Assembly: GCA_051294375.1 (NCBI GenBank)
Contig: CM119266.1
Location: 5,013,770 to 5,077,769 of the forward strand
Direction of reading: 5' to 3'
Length of the DNA: 64,000 bases
Origin: Paraspadella gotoi
Taxonomy: Eukaryota > Chaetognatha
The translations under genes and the position numbers were made by a program. Below, in pieces: positions 49,035-59,407 of this stretch (the stretch's first letter is position 1; the number at the start of each line of letters is the position of its first letter). A model generated the notes under the pieces. It saw only the letters and a list, made by a program, of their open reading frames with translations, was not told where the DNA came from and did not search any database.

Positions 49035-52000
49035 ATGTGGAGAATTTTTTTGGGGATTTTCTTTGCTAGTTTGACCGCGGCGCAGAGAGAAGACGCTAGC
49101 AAGTATGTAAAGCTAAACAAAATTTTAATTGTGCATTTGTTTACATTTCTAATTACAAAAAAACTATCCCGTCCTAAAAAAAATAGATTCTATTGCCGTC
49201 AACCGGGCCCCGTCAAGGGTCCCTGCAACGAGAAGCTCGATCGATGGTTCCACGATTTCAAATCTGGAAATTGCATTCCTTTTGAATACGGAGGATGCAA
49301 TGGAAATAACAATAACTTTGCCAGCCAAGAAGATTGCCAGTCGCTTTGCAAAGGTAAGATTTTTAGATCTTTAAGTTTTAATATTATTTTGTTTGAGCAA
49401 TAAACCTGTTGTATTTTTACCAATCAGTACTAAGATTTAGTCTTGAAAATTTCGTTATGAATATATTTTGAATCTTTAACTTTGATGATATTTGGTTTCC
49501 GCAATTTGGCGCCTCTTTCTAACTTTGGTTTTCGTTGTGTCTTTTGTTTTTAAAATATTAATCTTTATTTTCCTTCCTCAAAACCAAAAAACTATTACAG
49601 AGAATGATTATAACGATAAAAATTCCCCAAAAAAGGCACAGCCTCGGCCAAGTTTCACTCCACAAAAAAGGGCGGGACTTGCGTCAACTTTCCAAACGAA
49701 CCCCACTGGACTCCCTGGGGTCTCTGTACGCACATGTGCGCACAGTACGACGACGCATCCTGCCCGTCCGATCAAAAGTGTTGCTTCAACGGCTGCGGAT
49801 TCCAATGCGTCCATCCCGACTCGGCCTCTTGGGGTCTCAAGATCGGAGAATGCCCGGATCCTCTCGTCCACCCGCTCGAGTCGGTCGTCCGCGCCGGCGG
49901 CGCTGCGCCGCCCTGCATGACCGACAACTCTTGTCGGCATCGGGAAAAGTGCTGCGTGTATCCGGGCGTCGGTTCGGTCTGCGTGCCGGCCGTGGAGGAT
50001 CTAGAGGCACGAGCGAAGCCTGGAACGTGTCGTCGGAAGTTTGAAGGGGAGATTGACTGCGGAGGAGAGAGAGAAGAGTGTCGCCGCGACGAAGACTGCG
50101 AAGGAAATGAGAAATGCTGCGATCTGGGTTGCGGCAACGAATGCTCTTTGCCGCAAGAGTTGATGACCACGAGATCCACGACCACAATGACGACCACAAT
50201 GACGACCACGACTCCGACCACAACGACGACCACGACGCCGACCACGACGCCGACCACGGAACAAGAAATGACGCCTGACGCCGACGCCTGTATAGATGTC
50301 AACGCCGCCTGTTCGGACGGACAAGATCCTTATCTATTCTGCGCTCAAGACTCTGACTGCAGCGTCGATCAGCGGTGCTGTTACGACGGCTGCGGTTACG
50401 TCTGCGGCGGGAGAGGGATTGAAGTGACCAACGCGACGACGACGAGAATGACGACGACGACAGAAACGACAACGACGCCGCCGCCCAAGCCGATCGTCAA
50501 CCTCGACTCCGGCCTCAGTCCCTTCAAGGTTTAATTATAAATTTATTTCTAATCGAAATGAATAGTGAAGGATATTAAAATATGATTTTTCAAACATGTT
50601 TGGATTTTTCAGGAAAAGCGGTTAGAAATGATTTTTTAAAAATTAAACTCACTGGGTAAAAATTAAAATATAACGAAACCTATTTAATATGTATGTTTTG
50701 AGGCTTGAATAACTTTTGATGGGGAATTTGAAGCTTGCTCCTTTTTATTTTGTATGTTTGTAAAATAATGTAATTGTAATGTATGTATATGTATGTATGT
50801 ATTGTATAATGTATGTTTAGAATTCTAACATTTTACTGTCCAGGTTTTCGGTTGGTGTCCCCCTCCATCCACCTGCAATTCCAGCGTCTTTTATCTCAAC
50901 TGCGTCACTGACAAAATCTGTCCCTTCGATCAAAAATGCTGCTTTAACGGCTGCGGCTACGAATGCGCTGCGCCGCGGCTGCCCGAGTTCCTGCGGAGAA
51001 CGCTGACTACAACTCCGGAGCCGATTGTCGCCACGACTCCTAGCGACGAGCCGACGCTGGATTCAATGAGCAGTTTTATCAAGAAAGGATTTTGTCGTCT
51101 CGAGAAAAAAAGATGCAACGGCGCAGGACCGGCGTCCGGTGAGACCTACTTTTATCAAACCTGCGCCAACGACACGGTTTGCGAAGCAGACGCCAAATGC
51201 TGCTTCGACGGCTGCGGATACGACTGTCAGCTGCCGCTGCTGTCGGACAAGCAGCCGCTGCGGGAAAAGGCGGGGGTGTGTCCGCCGCCCGGGATTTCGA
51301 ACGCTGAGGTGGCGTTGTGTGGGACTGACGCGGATTGCTACGGGAGTTACAAGTGTTGCGACACGTTGGGAGGTCAGGTTTATTGAATTGTTTGTTTGTT
51401 TAATAAATTGTTTGCTTTTAAACGTTGGAAAAAATTTTTTTAGTTAATTAAAGTTATGATTTGAAGTTCGTGATCGTCAAGTTTTTCCGCTGCTTTTCTC
51501 CTAATCTCATTTGCATATTGTCGTGATTTGATAGTTTCGGTACTATTTTATCCTGTTACTTTTAAAACTGAATATTAGTAGTTTTCATTAATTAATAATT
51601 ATTTATACTTTATAAATTAGCCAATGCCTTCCATCGCCACCACAATTGCCTTCTTGCATCCCCTCCAGGTCGAGAATGTGTCCCCGCCAGTTTTCCCGTC
51701 ACAGATGACCCATCTAACCCTCCACCGGAAATCCCTTCCTCCACGCCCACTCCGCGCGTCGCCTCTGTCGAAGCGATCGATGACGTCACGGACGAAGGCG
51801 ACGTCACCTCGCGCCACGCCTACTGTCGCGTAACGGATGACGTTCCGTTGCCGAGTGGACAAGCGTCCGTCGTCAAGGGGATAGTTTATTTGTACGAGAC
51901 AGGATTTTGGGGTCTGGGGGTGAGGGTCAGCTTGAAGGAACTTCCGGTGCCGAGAGGTGAGATTGCTCGCAATAAAATTTGAACTAACCTCAGTCTTTTA

Positions 52001-52848
52001 TGTCATTATCTTTCTTGACGCAGGACTTAACCCACCTTTGCCTGTACTAAATGAAAAAGCATGGCAGCTTTAGTGTATTTATTTAATGAATGAATAATTT
52101 CTATGTTTTACCCATTTCTAATTTTGGCGGTTAACCTTTGCGTACAACTCTGAAACCTCCCCATCCCTTTCCCCTCAAGGCCTCCCAACCTCCCGTCGAT
52201 TCCCTTTCCGCGTCGAAGTCCTTGATTCGGTCGACGCCCGCTTCGGCTGCATGATGGCGCCGGCGCTCGTCGACGGAGGACTCGGGACGGTGGAGGCGAA
52301 CGCCGAAGGGGGCGTGGACGCGACGACGGCGACGGGAAGGAGAAAGGAGTTTACGATCGGGGAAGCGACTAAGGTCTGTCTTGTTAATTCAATTATGATG
52401 GAAGAAATGGTTTTTCTTTCTCATTTGCATATTGTAGTAAATAATTTTAAGTGGGATAAATTAATTTTCGGTTTACAGATGTAAGTTTTTTTTTCATTAT
52501 GTCAGAATACTACAATTTGTACCGTAAGTTAAGTCACAGTCTAAAATTATTATTTTGATTCCACAGGCTGATTCAAGCTCACGCAAAGTTGACATCTCCA
52601 CGAACATCCTCGCCATCTCCACCGCTGCCACCAATCAACGCGTCGCCTGCTGCCGCGTACAGCGCTGCAACCACACCTGCTGTCAAGGCCCCTACACCGG
52701 TCACTGCATGGCCTTCCTGCGCCGCTACTTCTACGATTGGCGGAGCGGAGAATGCCGCCGCTTTGTTTACGGCGGCTGCGGAGCGCAGCGGAACAACTTT
52801 GCTACTCTGGAGGAATGCGAAAGGCGCTGCGCGGGTTTTCAACCTTGA
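49035..52848 (+). CDS. Secreted multi-domain protease-inhibitor-like protein (Kunitz - WAP-type repeats - Kunitz), nested in a PIEZO intron
   Basis: Exons 49035-49102, 49187-49353, 49636-50528, 50844-51372, 51669-51956, 52180-52373 and 52567-52848 sum to 2,421 nt (806 residues plus stop) in perfect phase. Exon 1 encodes a signal peptide (MWRIFLGIFFASLTAAQ). Exon 2 is a Kunitz/BPTI domain with six Cys (FYCRQPGP ... FEYGGCNGNNNNFAS ... CQSLC). Exons 3-4 encode five or more WAP-like four-disulfide cores, recognisable by repeated CPxDxKCCFNGCGxxC, separated by mucin-like Thr runs. Exons 5-6 encode about 150 residues of unknown fold (VVKGIVYLYETGFWGLGVRV). The last exon carries a second Kunitz domain (CMAFLRRYFYDWRSGECRRF ... 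FVYGGCG) just before the stop. The exon 3 acceptor is CCCCAAAAAAG at 49635; the more obvious AG at 49600 gives the wrong frame. Kunitz and WAP modules inhibit serine proteases; the target is unknown. Confidence 0.9.
51500..51546. repeat. Short dispersed motif with CTCATTTGCATATTGT
   Basis: The string CTCATTTGCATATTGT occurs at about 51507, 52420 and 60473. At the first and third sites it is followed by TTCGGTACTA about 25 bases on. It is probably a fragment of a dispersed repeat; it happens to include an ATTTGCAT octamer. Confidence 0.5.
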
Positions 52849-52974
52849 AGATGGCGGATCGAAAGATCGAGATAATTTTTTTTCTTTTCATTTATTGTTC
52901 AATGTGTTTTTGTACAAACGCGGAAAAGATTGCCATAATAATTATTATTTTCAAGTTATTCTGTCGATGTACAT

Positions 52975-52980
52975 AATAAA
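52975..52980 (+). terminator. Poly(A) signal of the Kunitz/WAP gene
   Basis: AATAAA 127 bases after the stop codon, followed by a T-rich stretch. Confidence 0.6.
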
Positions 52981-53287
52981 CTTTTGCTTGTTAAAATTTT
53001 CGCCGTTTGATTGTTTTATTTGCTAAAATAGTTCAATTTTAAACAGGGTAACAAGCTAGTGGAAAGTTGTGAAGCAAATCGATGTTTATAAAACTATTTC
53101 TGTGTATATTAGAAACAAATCGTGAAAAAAATTCAGAAAATGCAAAAAAATATATGGCTTTAAAAAAAATGTAATATTGGTATTTTTTTATATTCCCATT
53201 TAAATTCCCCCTTTCCTTTTAGTTATGAACATATTGAACAACAAATGGTATTTAATCTTTGTCTCCCACTTCCCCTCCCCCCTTAAG

Positions 53288-54104
53288 AAAACCAATGACG
53301 GCGACCGACGAGACCCTGGCGGACGAAATAATCATCGACCTCAAAAAAGATGACGTCATCAAAGAAAAATTGGCCGACATGTTGAAGAATTCGATGCATC
53401 CTCCTGCCACTAGGAAGCCTCACGGTCAGTTGGAAAAAAACAAACAAAAGGCTAAAATAAATAATAAAATAAAAATAGATATATAATTTTAAATAAAGAA
53501 GGAAAAGATAATAAAATATTAAATTGCAAATACAAAATAATAATATTTATTTTCAAATCGTTTTTGATATTTAAAGGGCAAAGAGAAGAAGTATTCTGTT
53601 TAGAAAAATGTTAATTTTTATACCCAAACTAAAATAATTGTATAAACTATTTAACATACTATATTTTATTTCCCTCTTTGACTTTTTACTCTCTCTCAGA
53701 ATTCATATTTTAGTTCCCAACTCTGTAACGCATTTCGCTTTTCTCCTTCAGGAGGCGTCCTCATCCCTCGATTGTTCCCGCGCTTCATCCGGGTTCAGGG
53801 CAAAGAAAAGACAGAAGCCGCTTGGCAGTTGCTGCCAGGTTCGAATTATTTATGATTAATATTTAAATGATATATTTAATGTTAATGTTAATGTAATTTC
53901 AGACATACCCGGATCGAAAATGGGCTACAGCAACACCACCTTCGTGCTCAAGAAGGACAACTTCTCCAGCACTTGGTGGGAACTCAGCGAAGTCGTGGGA
54001 CGGGATGTGGTAAGTCGGTGCTGATGCTGTTGTTTGGTGCTGTCGTTGTTAACGTTTGTGATGGTGTGGTTGGTGATGGGTTTTGATTGTTGTTTTTGGT
54101 GATG

Positions 54105-54162
<58 letters not shown>

Positions 54163-54378
54163 TTAGAAATACGCTCTATTAAACCCCTTCCGGTAAAAAG
54201 TAACAATATTGTGAACATGTGTCGTAAATTAATTGCCCATCTTCCCTTTCAACCTTACCTTGAATCAGTTCTACCCTTACCATTTGGCCAACGCGTCTGA
54301 ACCCGTTGACTTCCTCACGATCATCGCGCTCAATGATAAAGTTGTTCCTCAAGAACTTTCTTGGTTCGCTGGTTACGG
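53288..54378 (+). CDS. PIEZO: PIEZO, exon block 4 (rest of extracellular cap), last common exons
   Basis: Exons 53288-53424, 53752-53838, 53903-54009 and 54269-54378. The first completes the phase-2 codon left at 39923, across an intron holding two genes. Encoded landmarks are GGVLIPRLFPRFIRVQGKEK, a DNFSSTWWELSEV strand, and DKVVPQELSWFAGYG. The last corresponds to the end of the cap just before the inner pore helix in vertebrate PIEZO1. The final exon ends GGT TAC GG|gtgagt (phase 2). Both downstream cassettes supply the single missing base and continue in frame. Confidence 0.95.
54108..54160. repeat. (ATT)n microsatellite
   Basis: Uninterrupted ATT run in a PIEZO intron. Confidence 0.95.
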
Positions 54379-54830
54379 GTGAGTAAAAAGGCGAGCGAGG
54401 GGGCGTGGCTCATTTTTTTGTCTTTACGTAATCAGTTTAATTTAGTCACTAACGAAATCTCACCGCCCTTCGTGTTTAGACTCATCAATATTGAAAAGTT
54501 TTGTATTCTTATGCTGTATTGTATCGTACTGTTTGTACACCGATGAAGGTATAAAAGTATTTTAAAAACGTATCTGTCTTTCTCGCGCAGTTTTTATTTC
54601 ATGAAAATATTTATAATTACGGTTATAATTTTGTTTTTTTTATTTTCTTCCGTCCCTTCTTCGAAATAATTAATTATCCCGAATTTATTGTACTACTGTT
54701 GCGTGATTGTTTGCGTGATTGTGTGATGAACTGACGACTTCGACTACTTTGACCGCCACTTCGACATGATGTTACGCCACTCCTACCGCGACGCGTCACT
54801 TCTAATCGTACGAATCGTCAAATGAAAAAG

Positions 54831-56175
54831 CGTGATAGGATTATACGCTTCGATGGTGTTAGTCGTTTCGCAATTCCTTCGCCAATACGTCACCAATCTT
54901 TACTCGACTATCATGTTTGAAGAATTGCCTTATGTGGACAGGATATTGAGGTAATCTACCAGTTGTTGTAAAGACTTATCAAGTATTAAATCAATCTAAC
55001 AATCATTCTTTTCGCCGTTTTAAAGCAAAATAACAATCCGTTAATAAATGAATCAATCACTCTCTCAATAAATCAGTTATTAAATCAATCGATGAATCAT
55101 TCCATCAACCAATCAGTTATTTTACCAATCGATCAATCAATTTATTAAACAATTATAAAATCAAACGATCAACCAATTAATTATTAATTAATTCATTCAT
55201 CCAATCTAATTTTAATTCATCCAAGTCAATCGATCAAATATTAAATTCATTCCGAATCGATGAATCATTCATTCATCTGTAATTAAATTCAATAATCAAC
55301 ATGAACCAATCCAATCACCAATCATTCCCCCCCCCCAGTTTATGCTTGGACATCTATCTCGTTCGCGAATGCAAAGATATGGAGGTGGAAGAGGATTTGT
55401 ACGAGAGACTCGTCTTTCTCTATCGAAGTCCGTCATTGCTGATCCAATGGACGATGCCGCCGAGGTAAGCATTGGGAAAGCAGAGGGCAAGCATTTGAAA
55501 GTGATCGAAGCCGGAGTCGAGAAATTTGAAAGCTAAGGAAAGCAATAGAGATAAAGAAATGAACGATGGGAAAAAAGCAAAGGAAAGTATTTGGAAAAGC
55601 ATTGAGAGAATAAAAGTTTCGAATGCCGTTTTCACTTTCTACACTGGTAATCAACATCCAAATAATTTATTCATTTGTTAATACGTTAGTTATTAGTTAT
55701 TTATGAGTATGTTGATATTTTGTATTCTCTAGATTAATTTGTATTTGCTATAATTAGAAAGCGGAGCGGAATAAGATTGAAAATAGCAAATTAACGATGT
55801 TCTTTTGTTTCTTAGTCGACCACGAGCGCGACGTCGCGCTACCATGTGGACTTTGATGGAAGCCATGCAAGTCGGAGGCGCTAGTGGCGCTGGAGTCGAA
55901 CCCGGACGAGACGACGACGATGAAGACGACGACGATGAAGACGACGACGATGAGGACGACGACGACAGCTATAATCCGTCCAAGGCTGAAGATAATATAC
56001 AATTAACTAGAAGACGCCGTTCTCCTGTCATAGGTCTACATATTGTCCACAATTTTTTGCACTATATATTTATTAATTTGAATTACTAATATTTTAATAT
56101 GTTATTTATTCAGATGATGCTCCTGGAACTGGCGCACTTTCTTCGTCCCGCGGCTCGCCCTCGTCAACCGCTTAA
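54831..56175 (+). CDS. PIEZO: PIEZO alternative C-terminal cassette A (inner helix, CTD, long acidic/basic tail)
   Basis: Exons 54831-54950, 55339-55464, 55816-56033 and 56114-56175. After phase-2 entry, 525 nt are read exactly to TAA. The acceptor is AAATGAAAAAG at 54830; the next AG, eight bases later, would shift the frame. The product continues the common GYG with [20 protein letters not shown] (inner pore helix) and [12 protein letters not shown]. The CTD helix ([20 protein letters not shown]) and [13 protein letters not shown] follow. It does not stop there: about 90 more residues follow, with basic (RPRARRRA), very acidic (repeated DDDDE at 55907-55968) and basic RRRR segments and a Ser/Pro end. 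Compared with cassette B, the Lys/Arg at the base of the pore helix is Gln (SQF for GRF). Transcripts using A alone, B alone or both genes' worth of ends cannot be told apart from DNA. Confidence 0.85.
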
Positions 56176-56362
56176 TGACACTGATCATGACAAAATAACT
56201 GACAAAATCGCTGACAGAAATGATTAACCCAAAGATCTGATAAAATATTAGCATATATATACATCGGGAATCCTAGAATTAGGTTGTTATAAAATATTTT
56301 TAAATTGGTAGAAAAAAGTAACAAAAGTTATTTTTAAAGGTTAAAATAGGTTAACCTGTGCA

Positions 56363-56976
56363 ATAAGGTGTAGTAAAATTTCTAAATTTAACTTTAATTA
56401 AAATTCTAAAAGTGAGGAACGAACAACATTATACTAATGAACATTTATGTATAAAAAAAATTTATAATAAATTTTACAATTTACGCAGTAGGCCATATTT
56501 ATACTAGTACTAAACCAATAAATGTTAAAATTTCAAAACAGTTTTTTCTAAGATTTTTTTGCAGATTTGGATTCGTCATAAAAAGTTGATAAAAAGAAAT
56601 ATAACTCTTTTTAAAAAATTCATTCATTAAGTGGGTCAAAAATTAAAAAAAGCTATATTTTAAGCTGAAAATTAACTTTTTATATATTAAATATAGTTTT
56701 TGTAATTTTTAACCCACTTAATGAAAGAATTTTAAAAAATAATTTATATTTTCTTTTATCAACTTTTGACGAGGAATTCAAATCTGCAATCAAAATTAAG
56801 AAAAGCCTATTTTGAAATTTTTCAATTTTATAAGGATAGTACTATATATAAATATAGCTTACTGCAAAAATTAAAAAACATAAAATTATTTTTTTTTACA
56901 AATTAATGTTCACTGATGGTATGTTGTTCATAATTGACATTTAGAATTTTCGTATGTAACTTTCACTACGCCTTAC
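56363..56976. mobile_element. Fold-back MITE family 1, copy 2, lying between the two PIEZO C-terminal cassettes
   Basis: Left end AAGGTGTAGTAAAATTTCTA and right end, reversed, AAGGCGTAGTGAAAGTTACA are imperfect inverted repeats, with further pairing inward. It is a longer relative of 22786-23241 (shared GCAGTAGGCCATATTTATA and CACTTAATGAAAGAATTT). It carries AATAAA at 56466-56471 and 56517-56522 on the + strand, about 300 bases past the cassette A stop. Confidence 0.7.
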
Positions 56977-57529
56977 TGTGCAACTATAGTAAGGATATAC
57001 AGTGCCCAGTAGGGGATAAAGTTAATTTAGAAGTTGCTTATTTAATTTAAGAATTAATTTGTTTTAATGTGTGCTGAAAGCGTGTGATTATTTCCCCTCT
57101 TTAGAAATAGACGCTTGACAAAAACCCTTTTCCCTGTTACTTTTTGAACTTGAATACATTTTCAATTTCAAACAAATTTCATTCCCTTAAAAATTCCTAA
57201 GCTTTTTCTTTCTTTTTCATAAACCCGTTTTTCTTCGACTTTCGTCCTCAGAAAAATACGCATGTCGCAATCAAATTGACCGATAAAGCTATTTATTGTA
57301 TAACTTTAATTAATGTAATCAAAAATATAAGTTTCAGTGATACGAAACTTACTCCCTTATTCAAACTGAATATGGATCAAATAATGAAATCGATTTTTCA
57401 ACCCTTTCCACGAATAAAGAAATATGTGGATCGGGTATAACAAACGGTTGACCAAAAATATAAACATTTCTATACATATTTAATCGGAATATTTGATTAA
57501 TTATTGAACACCGCCTCCCCTTAAATCAG

Positions 57530-58486
57530 AATCCTCGGTCTCTACGTTTCCCTGGTTCTCGTTCTCGGTCGCTTCATTCGACTTATCATCGCCGGTAAGA
57601 ATTTTAATTTAAAATAAGAATTTTAATTTAAAGTAAGAATTTTAATTTAAAATAAGAATTTTAATTTAAAGTAAGAATTTTAATTTAAAGTAATTTAAAA
57701 TACTACATTTTCACTTATTTGACGACGGTTATTGTAACAGTTTTGTTTACCTTCTATTGATCCTTTTGTAGCAATGAACCGGGGTTGTTAATTTGTTTAA
57801 CTCTCTCTCTCTCTCGCTCTGTCACTCTCACACGCACATAATTTGTTTACAATATTGTATTATGTCCTTTACACTACTTACAAGAATCGGTTCTCAAAAA
57901 ATTAACTCATTGATATTGATATTAAAATTAAAAAAACATTTTTTTCTGCTCCAATATTGACGCCATGCCTTCGCACCATGCTTTACCTTCCTAGGCATGT
58001 CGAACCGCATCATGTTCGAGGAACTTCCCAATGTGGATCGGATCTTAAAACTCTGCCTCGACATTTTCATGGTCCGAGAATCAAGGGAACTTATTCTGGA
58101 GGAAGAGCTTTTTGCCAAGCTCATATTCGTGTACAGGTAAGTTCATTTTCTTTTAGGAAAATTATTTAGTTATTACTGTGTTTAGGAGAACACTGTGCCG
58201 TTAACGGTGTGCAACTGTGCATGTGTACCGGAGATATGGCAAGGGAATTTTTATATGTTGGATTTGGAATTACGGTTAAAGAAATCATACCCAATTTTCC
58301 TATCCCTCGCTCTCTCTCTCTCGTGCTCTCTCTTTTTCCTATTCCTCTCTATTCTCCCCATTTACTCTCTTCCTCCCTGCATCTCCCTGAATCCATTCTT
58401 CTCTCTCTCTCTCTCTCTCCCCCCCTCTCCCCATCTCCAGATCGCCACAAACTATGATCAAATGGACCAAAATCAAACGCCGCTAA
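57530..58486 (+). CDS. PIEZO: PIEZO C-terminal cassette B (canonical inner helix and C-terminal domain)
   Basis: Exons 57530-57594, 57995-58136 and 58441-58486. After phase-2 entry, 252 nt lead exactly to TAA, giving 83 residues after the shared Gly, within one residue of vertebrate PIEZO1. The sequence runs ILGLYVSLVLVLGRFIRLII (inner helix), MSNRIMFEELPNVDRILKLC, then LEEELFAKLIFVYRSPQTMI and a basic end KWTKIKRR. The Arg at inner-helix position 18 aligns with human R2456, the site of the R2456H gain-of-function variant in xerocytosis. Introns fall before MSNRI and inside YR|SP, positions not used in cassette A, where the intron falls after VDRIL. The two cassettes are therefore not a simple recent copy of one exon set. 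Confidence 0.9.
57595..57695 (+). repeat. 19-bp minisatellite starting at the PIEZO cassette B donor
   Basis: The intron opens GTAAGAATTTTAATTTAAA. This unit then recurs five times with the first base as G or A (GTAAG or ATAAG), so GTAAG donors are repeated every 19 or 38 bases beginning exactly at the exon end. Confidence 0.85.
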
Positions 58487-59407
58487 AAAATCCCTTCGAT
58501 CGATCAGATCGATCAATCGACACCAACGCTACATAATCCACGAAAAAAAAACAAAAGACTAAATTATTCCGTTCCTACTACATATTTCTACTACATTCTT
58601 GCCACGCACTTGATATATATCGGCCTTATTTTCTCAAAAGTTTTTCATCTCTGCTCCAGGGTTTGAAATTAAATAACGTTTACTGTTTAGTAAAATTTTA
58701 AAATTAGTATTAAGGTTTGGATTAAAGATACAAGGGATTTAGGTTTTCGAGTTAGTTCAAAGGTAACGGACCAGATATTGGACGCTTTTAGAAAATTGTG
58801 CCAATATATTTGGAGACTTTTCTCTATCTTATCATCTTAGCAATAACTTAGCTCATAAACTACAAAAGTTTTTTTTCCCCTCGTGGCTTTTTCGTTATAT
58901 AATTTTTTTTTTGTTAACTTGAAAAAAAAAAAATGTTCGTGTAATTCGCTACAATCTGTTTTTTGCAACTATTATTATCAGTTGAAAGCCATTAATTTCT
59001 GTTAAGCGATTTGCTTTATAATGAATTTTTCTACGCTAATTCGTTGACGGAAAAAAATTATTCTAGTTTTGTATTGCGTTTCGCTACTGTATTGCAGCTG
59101 GGATTTTTTTTCCTTTACAACAGTATTGACTTCAATAATTTTTTTTTTAGAGTATCAAAAGATTCGTGCTTCATCGTTTTAATATAAAATGTAAATATAA
59201 ACAATCAAGAAAAAAAAACCCCTCGGCCCTTTTTTTAAGTACTCGTCCAGCTTAATGTAGAAAAAACGAGAGAGGTATAATGTATTTGGGTAGAAAAAAA
59301 GCGACAGCTTAAAAAAAACAAAAACAAAAAAAAAACAAGCATTTTTATTGGAAATGTTTTACAATCGATCCTAATGTAAATCAATCCCTCAATTACAAAC
59401 CAAGCTT
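58487..59407. other. Region between convergent PIEZO and acid phosphatase genes
   Basis: Presumed 3' UTRs of both genes. AT-rich, with poly-T and poly-A tracts and no coding content. No clear AATAAA for PIEZO close to the stop; ATTAAA-type variants occur near 58550-58680. Confidence 0.5.

Noticed and set aside
49604-50044. Alternative frame of the Kunitz/WAP exon 3
   Set aside because: Arg-rich shadow frame. The Cys-patterned frame starting from the acceptor at 49635 chains in phase to all other exons.
54838-54950. Frameshifted or pseudogenised PIEZO cassette A
   Set aside because: Using the AG at 54837-54838 shifts the frame into a stop, but the AG at 54829-54830 restores GYGVIGLYAS and an open frame to TAA at 56175.
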